From positions 1 through 62,211 of the forward strand of contig NZ_BOMI01000171.1 of assembly GCF_016862115.1 (NCBI RefSeq): DNA of 62,211 nucleotides. The letters run 5' to 3'. The stretch is from Paractinoplanes deccanensis (lineage in GTDB: Bacteria > Actinomycetota > Actinomycetes > Mycobacteriales > Micromonosporaceae). Made by a program: the position numbers and the translations under genes. Under the pieces are notes generated by a model that had not been told where the DNA came from, searched no databases, and saw nothing but the letters and a program-made list of their open reading frames with translations. Shown piece by piece: positions 17,887 to 26,073 of the stretch (the stretch's first letter is position 1; every line of letters starts with the position of its first letter).

Positions 17887-18581
17887 TCCAGCGCGAGGGC
17901 TATCGCGCCGCCGGTGCCCTCGCGCAGCTGCCCGGCCGTGCGGCCGACGTAGGTGCGCAGCGCTCGGGCCAGGTGCGGCTCGTCGAAGTAGCCGAGCTTG
18001 GCCACGACGCCGGCGGCCGGGTCGCCGGCGGCCAGCAGCTCCGCGGCCGTGCGGGCCCGTTCGATCTGCCGTACAGCGCCGCGCGTCAGGCCCGTCGCGG
18101 CGCGAAAGCGGCGTTCGACGGTGCGTTCCGAGACGGCCGGGCGGTGGCCGCGCAGCACGTCGGCGACGAGCGGGTCACGCACCACCGCCCCGGCGCGGAC
18201 GAGGCGGTCGACCAGCGCCTCGGCGTCGTCGGGGCCGGGTGTCTCCCAGCGCGCGCCGTCCAGCCGGAACGTGCGGCGCGTCGTGCCGGGCAACTCGATG
18301 CCGCTGTCGACCAGGGCCGCCGTGGGCACCCCGCGCAACCAGGTGCCCACGGCGAACTCGATGCCCGTGAAGGTGGCGCCGTCCGGCACGGGTGCGGTGC
18401 CGGACCGGGTCTCGGGGCCGGTGATGGTCGCGTACGACCGGCCGGCCTGCTCCCAGAACACCAGGCCCCAGCGCGTCCACGCGACGGACGTCATCGTGGT
18501 GACCTGATCACTCTCGGACGTCCACACCGTGTCGACCCACGGCGAGTCGGACCGGCGGCGCGTCACGAACCGCAGCCCCAT
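17868..18581 (-). CDS. AraC family transcriptional regulator
   Basis: Predicted 237-residue regulator. The C-terminal third has two helix-turn-helix motifs of the AraC type (SERTVERRFRAATGLTRGAV and the second with VAKLGYFDEPHLARALRTYV). The N-terminal region (FVTRRRSDSPWVDTVWTSES) matches the small ligand domain of the DUF6597-like AraC group. It overlaps the DHFR-like gene tail to tail, and pairs of this kind recur in actinomycetes, suggesting a functional link. It is six bp downstream of the serine hydrolase stop on the same strand. Confidence 0.9.
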   Translation of the reverse strand: MGLRFVTRRRSDSPWVDTVWTSESDQVTTMTSVAWTRWGLVFWEQAGRSYATITGPETRSGTAPVPDGATFTGIEFAVGTWLRGVPTAALVDSGIELPGTTRRTFRLDGARWETPGPDDAEALVDRLVRAGAVVRDPLVADVLRGHRPAVSERTVERRFRAATGLTRGAVRQIERARTAAELLAAGDPAAGVVAKLGYFDEPHLARALRTYVGRTAGQLREGTGGAIALALDQRFTS

Positions 18582-18587
18582 CGCGGT

Positions 18588-19880
18588 CTACCGCGGACCC
18601 GCGGCGGCGGAGGCCAGGCGCTGGAACTCCTCCGATGCCCCGTTGAAGATGAAGTCGACGGTCTGGGTCAGCGCGATCCCGATCAGGTCACGGTGCGGGT
18701 CGGTGAACCAGGTGGTGCCGTATCCGCCCTCCCAGCCGTAGCGGCCGGGCCCCGAGATGTCGTCCGGCCGGACGGTGACAGCCATGCCGTACCCCCAGCC
18801 GCGCCCGGCCGCCGGGAAGATGCCGGCCTCGGCGAGCTGCTGCGGCGTGAGGTGGTTGGTGGTCATCCGCCGCACCGACTCGGCCGACAGCAGGCGCCGG
18901 CCGTGGTGCACGCCGCCGTTGAGCAGGAACCGGGTGAACGCCAGGTAGTCGTCGACGGTCGAGGCGAGCCCGGCGGCGCCGGACGGGAACGCGGGCGGCC
19001 GGGTCCACTCGCTCGGCGGGGAACCGGGCTGCGGGCGCAGCTCCCCGGTCTCGGGATCCGCCATGTAGAGGCCGGGCAGCCGCGCGGCGTCGCCGCGCGA
19101 CAGGGTGAACCCGGTGGTCCGCATGCCCAGCGGCCGGAACACGCGCCTGCGGAGGAATTCCCCGAGCGGTACGCCGGCAGCCCGCGCGATCAGCACGCCG
19201 AGCACCAGCGAGCCGGTGTTGTACTGCCACCGTTGGCCGGGCTGGTACATCAGCGGCAGCGTGCCGAAGCGCCGGATCCACTCGTCCGGGTCGAGCGGCG
19301 TACGCGGGTCGGGCTGGTCCATCGCCAGTTGCAGGGCGGTGGCGGTGGTGATGATCGGGTACGGCGGCTGGAAGCTGGGCTCGAAGATGATGCCGTGCCC
19401 CATCCGGAACGTCAGCAGGTCCTCCACCGTGATCGGGCGCTCCGCGGGCACCGTCTGGTCGAGCGGCGCGTCGATCCGGGTGAGCACCCGGCGCCCGGCC
19501 AGCTCCGGCAGCAGCCGGTCGACCGGCTCGTCCAGCGCCAGGCGGCCGTCCTCGACCAGCATCATGGTGGCCGCCGCGATGACCGGCTTGGTCAGCGAGG
19601 CGATCCGGAACGGCGTACCGCGGCGCATGGGGTCGTCACCGCCCAGCGTCAGCGTGCCGATGGTGTCGACGTGCAGCCGCCCCCGGTGTGCGACGACGTA
19701 GACCATGCCCACCAGCTCGCCGCGCGCCACCCGGGCCGCCATCGCGTCGTGCAGCCGGGCGAGCCCGGCCCGCCACGTCCCACCGGTCCCGGCCGACGCC
19801 GGACCGCCCGCCGCGAATCCGCCCGCCAGCGCCGAGGTGCCGATCGCCGTGGCACCGGTCAACAGTGTTCGCCTGTGCAT
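18588..19880 (-). CDS. secreted serine hydrolase (class C beta-lactamase fold)
   Basis: Predicted 430-residue exported hydrolase. The nucleophile motif Ser95-Leu-Thr-Lys98 (in RIASLTKP) is intact and a Tyr-Asn-Thr-Gly motif lies downstream, so it belongs to the beta-lactamase/D-aminopeptidase/esterase clan. The N-terminus begins HRRTLLTGATAIGTS and fits a Tat or Sec signal ending near Ala30. ATG 19880 has a GGAGGGG ribosome-binding site. Such proteins are usually esterases or peptidases, and true beta-lactamase activity is not implied. It may share a transcript with the AraC regulator downstream. Confidence 0.9.
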   Translation of the reverse strand: MHRRTLLTGATAIGTSALAGGFAAGGPASAGTGGTWRAGLARLHDAMAARVARGELVGMVYVVAHRGRLHVDTIGTLTLGGDDPMRRGTPFRIASLTKPVIAAATMMLVEDGRLALDEPVDRLLPELAGRRVLTRIDAPLDQTVPAERPITVEDLLTFRMGHGIIFEPSFQPPYPIITTATALQLAMDQPDPRTPLDPDEWIRRFGTLPLMYQPGQRWQYNTGSLVLGVLIARAAGVPLGEFLRRRVFRPLGMRTTGFTLSRGDAARLPGLYMADPETGELRPQPGSPPSEWTRPPAFPSGAAGLASTVDDYLAFTRFLLNGGVHHGRRLLSAESVRRMTTNHLTPQQLAEAGIFPAAGRGWGYGMAVTVRPDDISGPGRYGWEGGYGTTWFTDPHRDLIGIALTQTVDFIFNGASEEFQRLASAAAGPR

Positions 19881-19974
19881 GTCATCCCCTCCATGGGTCG
19901 GATACCAGGAGAGACCGGGCCGGGCGCGTGAACTCATCGGTCGCCGGGCAGAAGATCGAGGAGGCGGCCCGCGC

Positions 19975-20835
19975 TCAGCCGTGGCGGTGGTGGCGCTTGA
20001 CGAACGTGTAGCCCGGGGCCAGCTCGCCCGCGCCGATCTGTTCCTCCTCGACGGCCTGCTCGTGGGCGGACAGCTGCCGCTCCGAGGGGTGCGCGCCGGG
20101 CGGCAGGCGGCGGACGAAACCTCGTACCCAATGGTCTCGCCTGTCGCCGTGCTCGCCGTCGCCGTCGCCCTCGCCGGGGAAGTCGGCCGGCTCGACCAGG
20201 GGCGCGTAGAAGAGCATGTCGGCGACCCTCTCGCCGTCGGCCGGGGGATAGGACGGGTAGCCGGACGAGTCGACGCTGCCCTCGACGCGGGTCAGGAACC
20301 CCTCGCGGATCAGCTGGTCGACGGCGTTGCGCAGCAGGAAGGCGGCCTTCGCACCCCGGCCCAGGTTGACGCGGTCCTCGGGGATCACGGCGCTGCCGTC
20401 GTCAAAGACACGACCCTGACGCCGTACGGCGTTGAGCACCTGACCGCGGTTGGACTTGCCCGGGTCGAACTCGCGGGTCACGACCTTCGGATCGTACTCG
20501 TGGAAGTAGTCGACCCCGTCCACCCGCATCGGCTCGTCCAGCGCCGCGGTGCGCACGACCACCGCGTCCTTCGCCGCCTGCCACGTGACCGTGACGAGCA
20601 CCCCCGGCCGCACGTCCGGCGGCCAGACGATGTCCGTGAACTCCCACTCGACGTCCTGCCGCAGCGTCGACGCGAACTCCGCCCGGATCGGCGTCACGCC
20701 GTGCTGCCGGTGCTCGAGCACCACCGTGACCTGCTCGCGCTCCGCCAGCTGCCGCACACACTCCTCCGGCGCCGCGCAGACCGACCCTTCGATGTCCGCA
20801 CGCCACAGCGCGAACCGCCGCGTCGCCGTCCTCAT
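19975..20835 (-). CDS. conserved hypothetical protein
   Basis: Predicted 286-residue cytoplasmic protein, no family named. The middle (residues 105-190) has a YFHEYDPKVVTREFDPGKSN segment. The C-terminus (HPSERQLSAHEQAVEEEQIG, then PGYTFVKRHHRHG) recalls a short domain seen in various actinobacterial proteins of unknown role, ending in a His/Arg-rich tail. An acidic Gly-Asp-Glu stretch lies near residue 225. It is divergent from the gene at 20899 with a 63-bp gap. Confidence 0.7.
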   Translation of the reverse strand: MRTATRRFALWRADIEGSVCAAPEECVRQLAEREQVTVVLEHRQHGVTPIRAEFASTLRQDVEWEFTDIVWPPDVRPGVLVTVTWQAAKDAVVVRTAALDEPMRVDGVDYFHEYDPKVVTREFDPGKSNRGQVLNAVRRQGRVFDDGSAVIPEDRVNLGRGAKAAFLLRNAVDQLIREGFLTRVEGSVDSSGYPSYPPADGERVADMLFYAPLVEPADFPGEGDGDGEHGDRRDHWVRGFVRRLPPGAHPSERQLSAHEQAVEEEQIGAGELAPGYTFVKRHHRHG

Positions 20836-20898
20836 GCCGCCCTACCTTCCGTACGCCCTGGCGCGCCCAACATACCCGCACCCAGGCACAATGCCCCG

Positions 20899-21612
20899 GT
20901 GGAACCCCTCACGTTGCTCTGGCTGGCCCGCCGCTACCTGACAGAGCGGGCCGAGGAGCTGTGGCGGGAGTACGACGAGGCAGGCCGGCGCGGAACTCCC
21001 CGCTATACGCTCGCCTCGGACATCCGCACCGAGATCGAGCGCCTCGACCCGGACCACCTCCCGAGCCTCGGGACAGTCGCCGCCAGTCTCGTGGACGCGG
21101 CGGCGAAGGCGGGCGAGAACCCCAGGACCTTCGCCGCGAAGGTGCACGAGTGGCTCTCCCAGCCGCAGCTGACCACCGATCCCCTTCCGTACCGGCGCGT
21201 GCTCACTCCGGCGGAGTCCCGGGATTGGCGCGCGGAGGTGCAGCGCCGCTGGGGTGTGAGCCGCGACGGCTGCTGGCATCCCATGCTCACCCCCGACGTG
21301 CCGGCGGACGTGCTCGTCCTCGACGAGTCGATGTGGGACGGCGAGGGCGCCGCCGAGGTGCGCCGCCTCCTGCGCGACATGGGCCGCACCCGCGTCATCG
21401 AGCTGCGCGAGTACGGCGCCGATTACCTCCTCGACCTCGACGACTTCACCCCCGCCTACACGGGCGCCGAGGGCGTCTGGACCGATGCCCACCACGACTG
21501 GCTCGTCTACGCCTCCCACGAGTGGAGCGTCGCCTTCGGCGGCGTGCTGGCCGACCGCCTCCGCTGCCGGCCCGGCGCGGCCATCTGCCAGTGGCGGTTC
21601 TGGACCCCGTAG
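20899..21612 (+). CDS. conserved hypothetical protein
   Basis: Predicted 237-residue cytoplasmic protein. The GTG at 20899 is used, giving the start EPLTLLWLARRYLTERAEEL; no ribosome-binding site is evident. The N-terminal 80 residues are helical; the rest alternates strands with many Trp and Asp residues (DWLVYASHEWSVAFGGVLAD near the end). It looks like a SUKH/Imm-style alpha/beta protein but no signature is firm. The disrupted membrane-protein gene starts 13 bp downstream, so the two may once have been one transcript. Confidence 0.6.
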   Translation: MEPLTLLWLARRYLTERAEELWREYDEAGRRGTPRYTLASDIRTEIERLDPDHLPSLGTVAASLVDAAAKAGENPRTFAAKVHEWLSQPQLTTDPLPYRRVLTPAESRDWRAEVQRRWGVSRDGCWHPMLTPDVPADVLVLDESMWDGEGAAEVRRLLRDMGRTRVIELREYGADYLLDLDDFTPAYTGAEGVWTDAHHDWLVYASHEWSVAFGGVLADRLRCRPGAAICQWRFWTP

Positions 21613-21624
21613 AGCGAGCTGGAC

Positions 21625-22267
21625 ATGGTTGCCGTTCGGGCGCTCGACACAGGAACCAAAGCACGATTCGTCGTTTCCGTGGCACTGGGCGCAGCCGCTT
21701 TTCTCAGCGACTTCGTTCCGGGAACGCTCGGAGCGGTCCTGCTCACGCTGACCAGCAGCGGGCTCGCGTGGGGGATCACCGCCTTACTCGTCGGTTTCCG
21801 GCAGAGCACGTGGCGAACGGCCGTTGTCGAGAGCACGGCCGCTCTTCTCGTCGCCACGGTCGTCTACTACGCGATGATCCTCGGGATCAGCCGGCGGTGG
21901 CGCGGTGGCACTCTTCAGGACGGCAGCTCCGCTGATCTCAGCAGCCTGCTCTCGGTGGGCCGCGCCGTGGCGTTCTGGGCTGTGGCGTCCGTGTGCGCCG
22001 GCCTTCTCCTCGGCGCCATCGGCTGGAGGGTAAGCGTGGGCAGCGACCGTCAAGCCGCCCTCCTCACGCTTCGATATCGTTCTCGGATTGACGCTTTCGG
22101 GAAGCCTGACAATCGTCATCTCGGCGATCGTGGCGTTCTATTTGTTATGGCGGCGGCGAAGCAGGTCCGTCATAGTGCACTTCGTCATGTCTGCGGTTCT
22201 CAGCGTCATGCTGGGCATCGGGCTGTGGAGGCTTGTGGCGCTTGCGCGCGTGCTGGTCTCGGTCTGA
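21625..22267 (+). pseudogene. polytopic membrane protein with C-terminal frameshift
   Basis: From ATG 21625 the frame encodes four hydrophobic helices up to about 22050 (GWRVSVG). After that the same frame becomes Arg/His-rich and unlike a membrane protein. In a second frame from about 22055 to the TGA at 22265-22267 two clear helices follow (TLSGSLTIVISAIVAFYLLW and VMSAVLSVMLGIGLW). So the intact ancestor was a six-helix protein, and a single indel near 22050-22070 broke it. It could be a sequencing error, which would make the gene whole. The family is unknown. Confidence 0.7.
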
Positions 22268-22295
22268 TGGCACGCGCCTCGCGCCTTCGCCCTTC

Positions 22296-22883
22296 CTAGT
22301 CGCGGAAGGTCTGCGCTGCCTTCTCCACGCGGTCGCGGTAGGCGGACCACCACTCCCGGTCGGCGGGTGGCAGGTTGGATACCCCGGCGCGCAGGCCGGC
22401 CTCGCCGTCGATGAGCTCTCGGGTCAGGTCGGCGTGGCCGGCGTGGCGGTGGGCCTCGGCGGTGACGTGGACGAGGATCTGGTGGAGGGTGACGGCGTGG
22501 CGTTCCGGCGGCCACCACGCGACCGTGCCGGGGGCGTCGGCGGGCAGCGTGGCGATGGTCTCGTCGGCGTGCGCCCAGACGCGGTGGTAGAGGGCGATGA
22601 TGTCGTCGCGGGACTCGCCGGGGGTGGCCCACATGTCGGCGTTCCATTCGGCCTCGAAGCTCATCCACGGCAGCGGCTCGGGGAAGGGGCGGCCGAAGGT
22701 CTCGCCGAAGTAGCCGGCCTCCACGCCGGCCATGTGCTTCACCAGGCCGAGCAGGTTGGTGCCGGTGGGGACCAGCGGGCGGCGGGCGTCGTACTCCGGC
22801 AGGCCCTCCAGTTTCCACAGCAGGGCGTCGCGGGCGTGCTGGAGGTAGCGGTGCAGGTGGGCGACGTGAGCATCCATGGTCAT
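22296..22883 (-). CDS. DinB-like (DUF664) protein
   Basis: Predicted four-helix DinB/YfiT superfamily protein of about 195 residues, with three metal-ligand His candidates: His in LVKHMAGVEAGYF, and HVTAEAHRHAGHADL near residue 150. Family members include mycothiol- or bacillithiol-dependent S-transferases and maleylpyruvate isomerases. The start at 22883 overlaps the upstream stop as TGATG, showing translational coupling; ATG 22877 is another option. It forms an operon with the metal-dependent hydrolase upstream, but no joint pathway is evident. Confidence 0.85.
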   Translation of the reverse strand: MTMDAHVAHLHRYLQHARDALLWKLEGLPEYDARRPLVPTGTNLLGLVKHMAGVEAGYFGETFGRPFPEPLPWMSFEAEWNADMWATPGESRDDIIALYHRVWAHADETIATLPADAPGTVAWWPPERHAVTLHQILVHVTAEAHRHAGHADLTRELIDGEAGLRAGVSNLPPADREWWSAYRDRVEKAAQTFRD

Positions 22884-23788
22884 CAGCATGCCAGGCGGCG
22901 CGAATTGGTCACGGCCATGGTGTGGATCTCGTCGGGGGTGAAGCCGGCCTCGAGCAGACGGTCGGCGAACAGGGCCAGGCCGTCCTCGACGGGCGGGTTG
23001 AAGGGCTGGCCGAGGTCGCTGGAGAGCACGGAGCTCCCGACACCGGCGGCGCGGATGTTGGCGAACAGGTCATCCCAGGAGACCTTGCCCGTGTACGGGG
23101 TGGTGAAGCACCGTTCCAGCAGCGCACCCATCGCGGCGAGCTCCCGCTGATCGGTGGCGGGCAGCCGCTGCGACGTGAACTCGGGGTGGGTGACGACCAC
23201 CCGCCGTACGCCCTCCTCGAAGGCGGCCGCGACGACCGCGCGGATCTCGGCCGCCGCGAGATGGCCGGTGGCCAGCACCATGTCGTGCCGGGCGACCACC
23301 CGCAGCACCTGGCGCACCGCGTCGAGCACCGTGCCGTCGTCGGCGACCACCTCGACGATGTCGGGGACGATGCCCTGGGCGTGCAGGTCGGCCTGGAGCG
23401 CGCCCCACATGGCGGGCTTGGCGCCGGGGAGGTCGCCCGCGGTGGAGGTGCGCTGGTTGCGGGAGTCGACGGTGGGCATCCAGACGACGCGCGCGCCGAG
23501 CCGGCCGGCGATCTCGACGGCGGCGGGGTTCATGCCGCCCATCGAGCCGTTCAGGGTGATCGCGCCGAGGGCGTCGACGCCGGGGACGGCCGCCCGGACG
23601 ACCGACGCGCGCTCGGCCGTCGTCACGTAGTGCGACTTGAGGACGAAGCCGGCGAGCCCGACGTCGGCGCAGCGCCGCGCCAGGGTGAGGTCGTCGATGC
23701 GGCGCTCCATGACGTCGGGGGCGACGTGGACGTGCGTGTCGTACGCCCCGGCGACGATCTCGCGCGCCGAAGGAGACGGGTCGGGCAT
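22883..23788 (-). CDS. amidohydrolase-like metal-dependent hydrolase (DUF6282 type)
   Basis: Predicted 301-residue TIM-barrel hydrolase. The first metal motif DTHVHVAPD (residues 17-25) matches the amidohydrolase His-x-His pair, and later His residues (LATGHLAAAE, VVVTHPEF) and the Asp in SSDLGQP are placed as expected for the remaining ligands. The family's substrates are mostly unknown. It is coupled to the DinB gene. A GntR-like dyad lies 16 bp upstream of the start. Confidence 0.82.
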   Translation of the reverse strand: MPDPSPSAREIVAGAYDTHVHVAPDVMERRIDDLTLARRCADVGLAGFVLKSHYVTTAERASVVRAAVPGVDALGAITLNGSMGGMNPAAVEIAGRLGARVVWMPTVDSRNQRTSTAGDLPGAKPAMWGALQADLHAQGIVPDIVEVVADDGTVLDAVRQVLRVVARHDMVLATGHLAAAEIRAVVAAAFEEGVRRVVVTHPEFTSQRLPATDQRELAAMGALLERCFTTPYTGKVSWDDLFANIRAAGVGSSVLSSDLGQPFNPPVEDGLALFADRLLEAGFTPDEIHTMAVTNSRRLAC

Positions 23789-23803
23789 AAAACCCCCATG
23801 GAT

Positions 23804-23815
23804 ATCGTCGACAAT
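23804..23815. promoter_or_regulatory. candidate GntR-type operator
   Basis: ATCGTCGACAAT contains the T-N-G-T-N2-A-C-N-A pattern of FadR/GntR operators, with one mismatch to perfect symmetry. It sits 16-27 bp upstream of the hydrolase start at 23788. No GntR gene is in the window. Confidence 0.4.
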
Positions 23816-24025
23816 CCCGTCTACGATCCCAGCTCAATTGATCCAGATCCATAGGTTCGCGCTCGTTCGGCTACAACGCCCACTTCGAGCAGGTCGCCGC
23901 GACGTCAGCGCGCCTCCACGAGCTGCTCCACTAGGCATGCTCGGCCCCTTACCGCCCAACTTTCGTCGGACGGCATCGGCCGAAATACCGATTTAGCCGA
24001 TCATGGGTGCGCGGAGACTTGATCG
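23816..24025. other. gap with no clear gene
   Basis: This stretch has slightly lower GC content. A short frame at 23866-23934 reads FGYNAHFEQVAATSARLHEL and ends in TAG, which looks like the tail of a lost gene but is too short to name. Otherwise nothing is seen. Confidence 0.4.
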
Positions 24026-24181
24026 GTGCCGCACCGGACACCACGTCACTCCGACAGCGAATGGCCGGGCCGGCCCCGCCCCCGGCTGTGGGAGCGGCTG
24101 ACCTCGTGGCAGCGTGCGGGCGTGATCGTGGTCGTTCTGTTGGCGCTGGCGGCGGGGTGCATGGCGGCTTTGGGCGATTAG
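24026..24181 (+). CDS. 51-residue single-pass membrane protein
   Basis: From GTG 24026, with a GGAGA ribosome-binding site, the frame encodes a basic Pro/Arg-rich N-terminus, then RLTSWQRAG and one hydrophobic helix (VIVVVLLALAAGCMAALGD) ending in TAG. This basic-then-hydrophobic layout is typical of small tail-anchored actinobacterial membrane proteins. The size and lack of a family keep confidence moderate. It converges on the beta-propeller gene at 24383. Confidence 0.5.
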   Translation: MPHRTPRHSDSEWPGRPRPRLWERLTSWQRAGVIVVVLLALAAGCMAALGD

Positions 24182-24244
24182 CGCGCTTTGCGCGCTTTGC
24201 GGCCGCGCCCCTGCTTGGTTGCCGCGGGCTCGCGGTCTGCCCGA

Positions 24245-24382
24245 TTGCTGCGGGCTCCCGGGCGGCAGGGTTTGCGCGGTTGCTGCGGGCTCCCGGATGG
24301 CGCGCTCGGCGGGTCTGCGCGGTTGCTGCGGGCTCCCGGATGGCGCGCTCGGCGGGTCTGCGCGGTCGCTGCGGGCTCGCGG
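24245..24382. repeat. 43-bp tandem repeat between convergent genes
   Basis: Two identical 43-bp units (24280-24322 and 24323-24365) start with TTGCTGCGGGCTCCCGGATG. A 35-bp related copy precedes them (24245-24279) and a 17-bp partial copy follows (24366-24382), ending at the stop codon of the next gene. A weaker copy may start near 24225. Confidence 0.92.
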
Positions 24383-25513
24383 TCAGCGTGCTTTGCGCCG
24401 GCGTCGCAAGAGCAGGAGGCCGGTTGCGGCGGCTGCCAGGAGGGCGCCGGTGACGAGCAGGCCGACGGGCAGAGGGCCGGCCCGATCCGACGCCGACGTG
24501 GGCTTCGCCTGAGCGGTCGGCGCGGTCGTGGCCGCGGCCGGCTCGGACGGCGTGGTCCTCGTCGACTCGGCGGGCGCCGGCGTCGCCGTGGCCGTGGCCG
24601 TTTGCCGCAGCGGATAGCGCAGGATCGCCGGCCGGCGGCCCTCCGAGACCGTGAGCAGGGCATCACCGTCGGGCGTGTACGTGATCGACTCGCCCTGCGG
24701 CTCGTCGGAGAGCGCCGTCCCCCGCGGCTCGCCGCCGGTGATCGCCCCGACCACGTCGCCGCCGGTCACGTCGAATGCGAAGGCGTCCGCGTACGTCCTC
24801 AGCACCGCCTTGGTCCCGTCCGGGCTGACCGCGCCCCCGGTGATCACGAGGCGCCCCGCCAGCGAGAACGGGTTGCTCGTCGTCGTCACCGGCAGCCGCA
24901 CGTTCCCGGCGAGCCTCAGCGCCGTCGTCTTCCCCTTGCCGAGCGGCCCCACCGGCACGTACGCCCCGGCCGCCAGCGGCGTCTTGGTCACGATGACCGG
25001 CGTGCCGTCCGGGCTCAGCAGGAGTGCCTCGGCATCGTGCGCGCCGTCCGGATACTTCAGTCGCAGCAACTCCGGCGCCCGCCCGCCGGGCGCCAGCCGC
25101 CACAGCGCGACCGTGTCCCGGACGGCCGAGTTGTCCCCGATGTCCGCGACCCACACGGTGCCGTCCCGGCCCAGCGCGAGGTCCTCGGTGTCCCGCGGCC
25201 GCGACGGATAGCCCACCGTCCGGACCACCGCGCACCGCCGATCCAGAAAGAAGATCTTCCGCCCGGCCGGATCGTCGGCGCCGTCGTTGACGACCACGTA
25301 ACCGTCGCGGGTCGCCGCCATCCCCGAGATCTCGTCGAGCCGCGAGTCGCCGATCCGGCACACCTGCTGACCACCCACGGCCGCGAACGCCGGCCCGGCC
25401 GTACCGCCCAGCACCGCCAGACCCACCAGCGCCGCCGCCGTGGCCCTCGCCGCGGACCCGAAAGGTACAGGGCGCGACTCGGTGCCCGAGCCGTCCGTCG
25501 ACAGCAGCTTCAC
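24383..25513 (-). CDS. cell-surface-anchored beta-propeller-like protein
   Basis: Predicted 376-residue exported protein with a signal peptide (residues about 18-45, AAALVGLAVLGGTAGPAFA), a central region of repeated beta-blades (IGDSRLDEISGMAATRDGYV, EDLALGRDGTVWVADIGDNS, then GESITYTPDGDALLTVSEG), a Thr/Pro/Ala-rich linker, and a C-terminal membrane helix (LPVGLLVTGALLAAAATGLL) with an RRRRK stop-transfer tail. This is the layout of a surface protein displayed through a C-terminal anchor. No enzyme motif is seen. GTG 25513 is used without a strong ribosome-binding site. Confidence 0.8.
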   Translation of the reverse strand: MKLLSTDGSGTESRPVPFGSAARATAAALVGLAVLGGTAGPAFAAVGGQQVCRIGDSRLDEISGMAATRDGYVVVNDGADDPAGRKIFFLDRRCAVVRTVGYPSRPRDTEDLALGRDGTVWVADIGDNSAVRDTVALWRLAPGGRAPELLRLKYPDGAHDAEALLLSPDGTPVIVTKTPLAAGAYVPVGPLGKGKTTALRLAGNVRLPVTTTSNPFSLAGRLVITGGAVSPDGTKAVLRTYADAFAFDVTGGDVVGAITGGEPRGTALSDEPQGESITYTPDGDALLTVSEGRRPAILRYPLRQTATATATPAPAESTRTTPSEPAAATTAPTAQAKPTSASDRAGPLPVGLLVTGALLAAAATGLLLLRRRRKAR

Positions 25514-25568
25514 CGGGCCATTATCCGTGCCGCACGCCAGCCGCCCCCGCCCGATAGATTCTTCTCCC

Positions 25569-26036
25569 GTGGGCATGATCTTCGTGGGCCGCCGCGTGCC
25601 GGCCGCCGACCTCCAGGCAGTCCTCGACGACCCCGAGGCGATCGACGCCCTGTTCGAGGGCGACGACGTGATCGATCTGGACAAGTCCTGGCACGGCATC
25701 CACTACCTGCTGACCGGCACCGCCTGGGAGATCACCGAGGGCGCCGGCTCCGCCATCCTGGGCGGCACCGAGGTCGGCGACGACAACGGCTACGGCCCAC
25801 CGCGCCTCCTCCAGCCCGGCGAGGTCAAGACCGTGGCCGCGGCCCTGGAAACCGTCCGCCCCGCCTCGCTGCGCGCCCGCTGGGACCCCGCCGCCCTCGC
25901 GGAGGCCGAGATCTACCCGCAGTACTGGGACCCCACCGACTTCGACTCCTACCTGGAGCCCAACTTCACCGCCCTGCGCGACTTCTACCGAACCGCCGCC
26001 GCCCGCGACCAGGCGGTCCTGCTCGCCATCGTGTGA
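25569..26036 (+). CDS. YfbM-like DUF1877 protein
   Basis: Predicted 155-residue protein of the YfbM/DUF1877 family, function unknown. It has the family's DDVIDLDKSWHGIHYLLTGT core and the later GYGPPRLLQPGEV and IYPQYWD motifs. GTG 25569 or ATG 25575 could be the start. It is divergent from the beta-propeller gene (55-bp gap) and followed 37 bp later by another plus-strand gene. Confidence 0.88.
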   Translation: MGMIFVGRRVPAADLQAVLDDPEAIDALFEGDDVIDLDKSWHGIHYLLTGTAWEITEGAGSAILGGTEVGDDNGYGPPRLLQPGEVKTVAAALETVRPASLRARWDPAALAEAEIYPQYWDPTDFDSYLEPNFTALRDFYRTAAARDQAVLLAIV

Positions 26037-26073
26037 CCCTCCGATCCGCGCGCGATCTTGTTAGCCTGCGCGC

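Noticed and set aside
18588..19880. Serine hydrolase as a resistance beta-lactamase
   Set aside because: The class C fold motifs are shared by many esterases and peptidases, and nothing nearby suggests resistance.
23866..23934. Short frame resembling a protein tail
   Set aside because: Twenty-two codons, no start and no recognisable family; kept only as a note on the gap.
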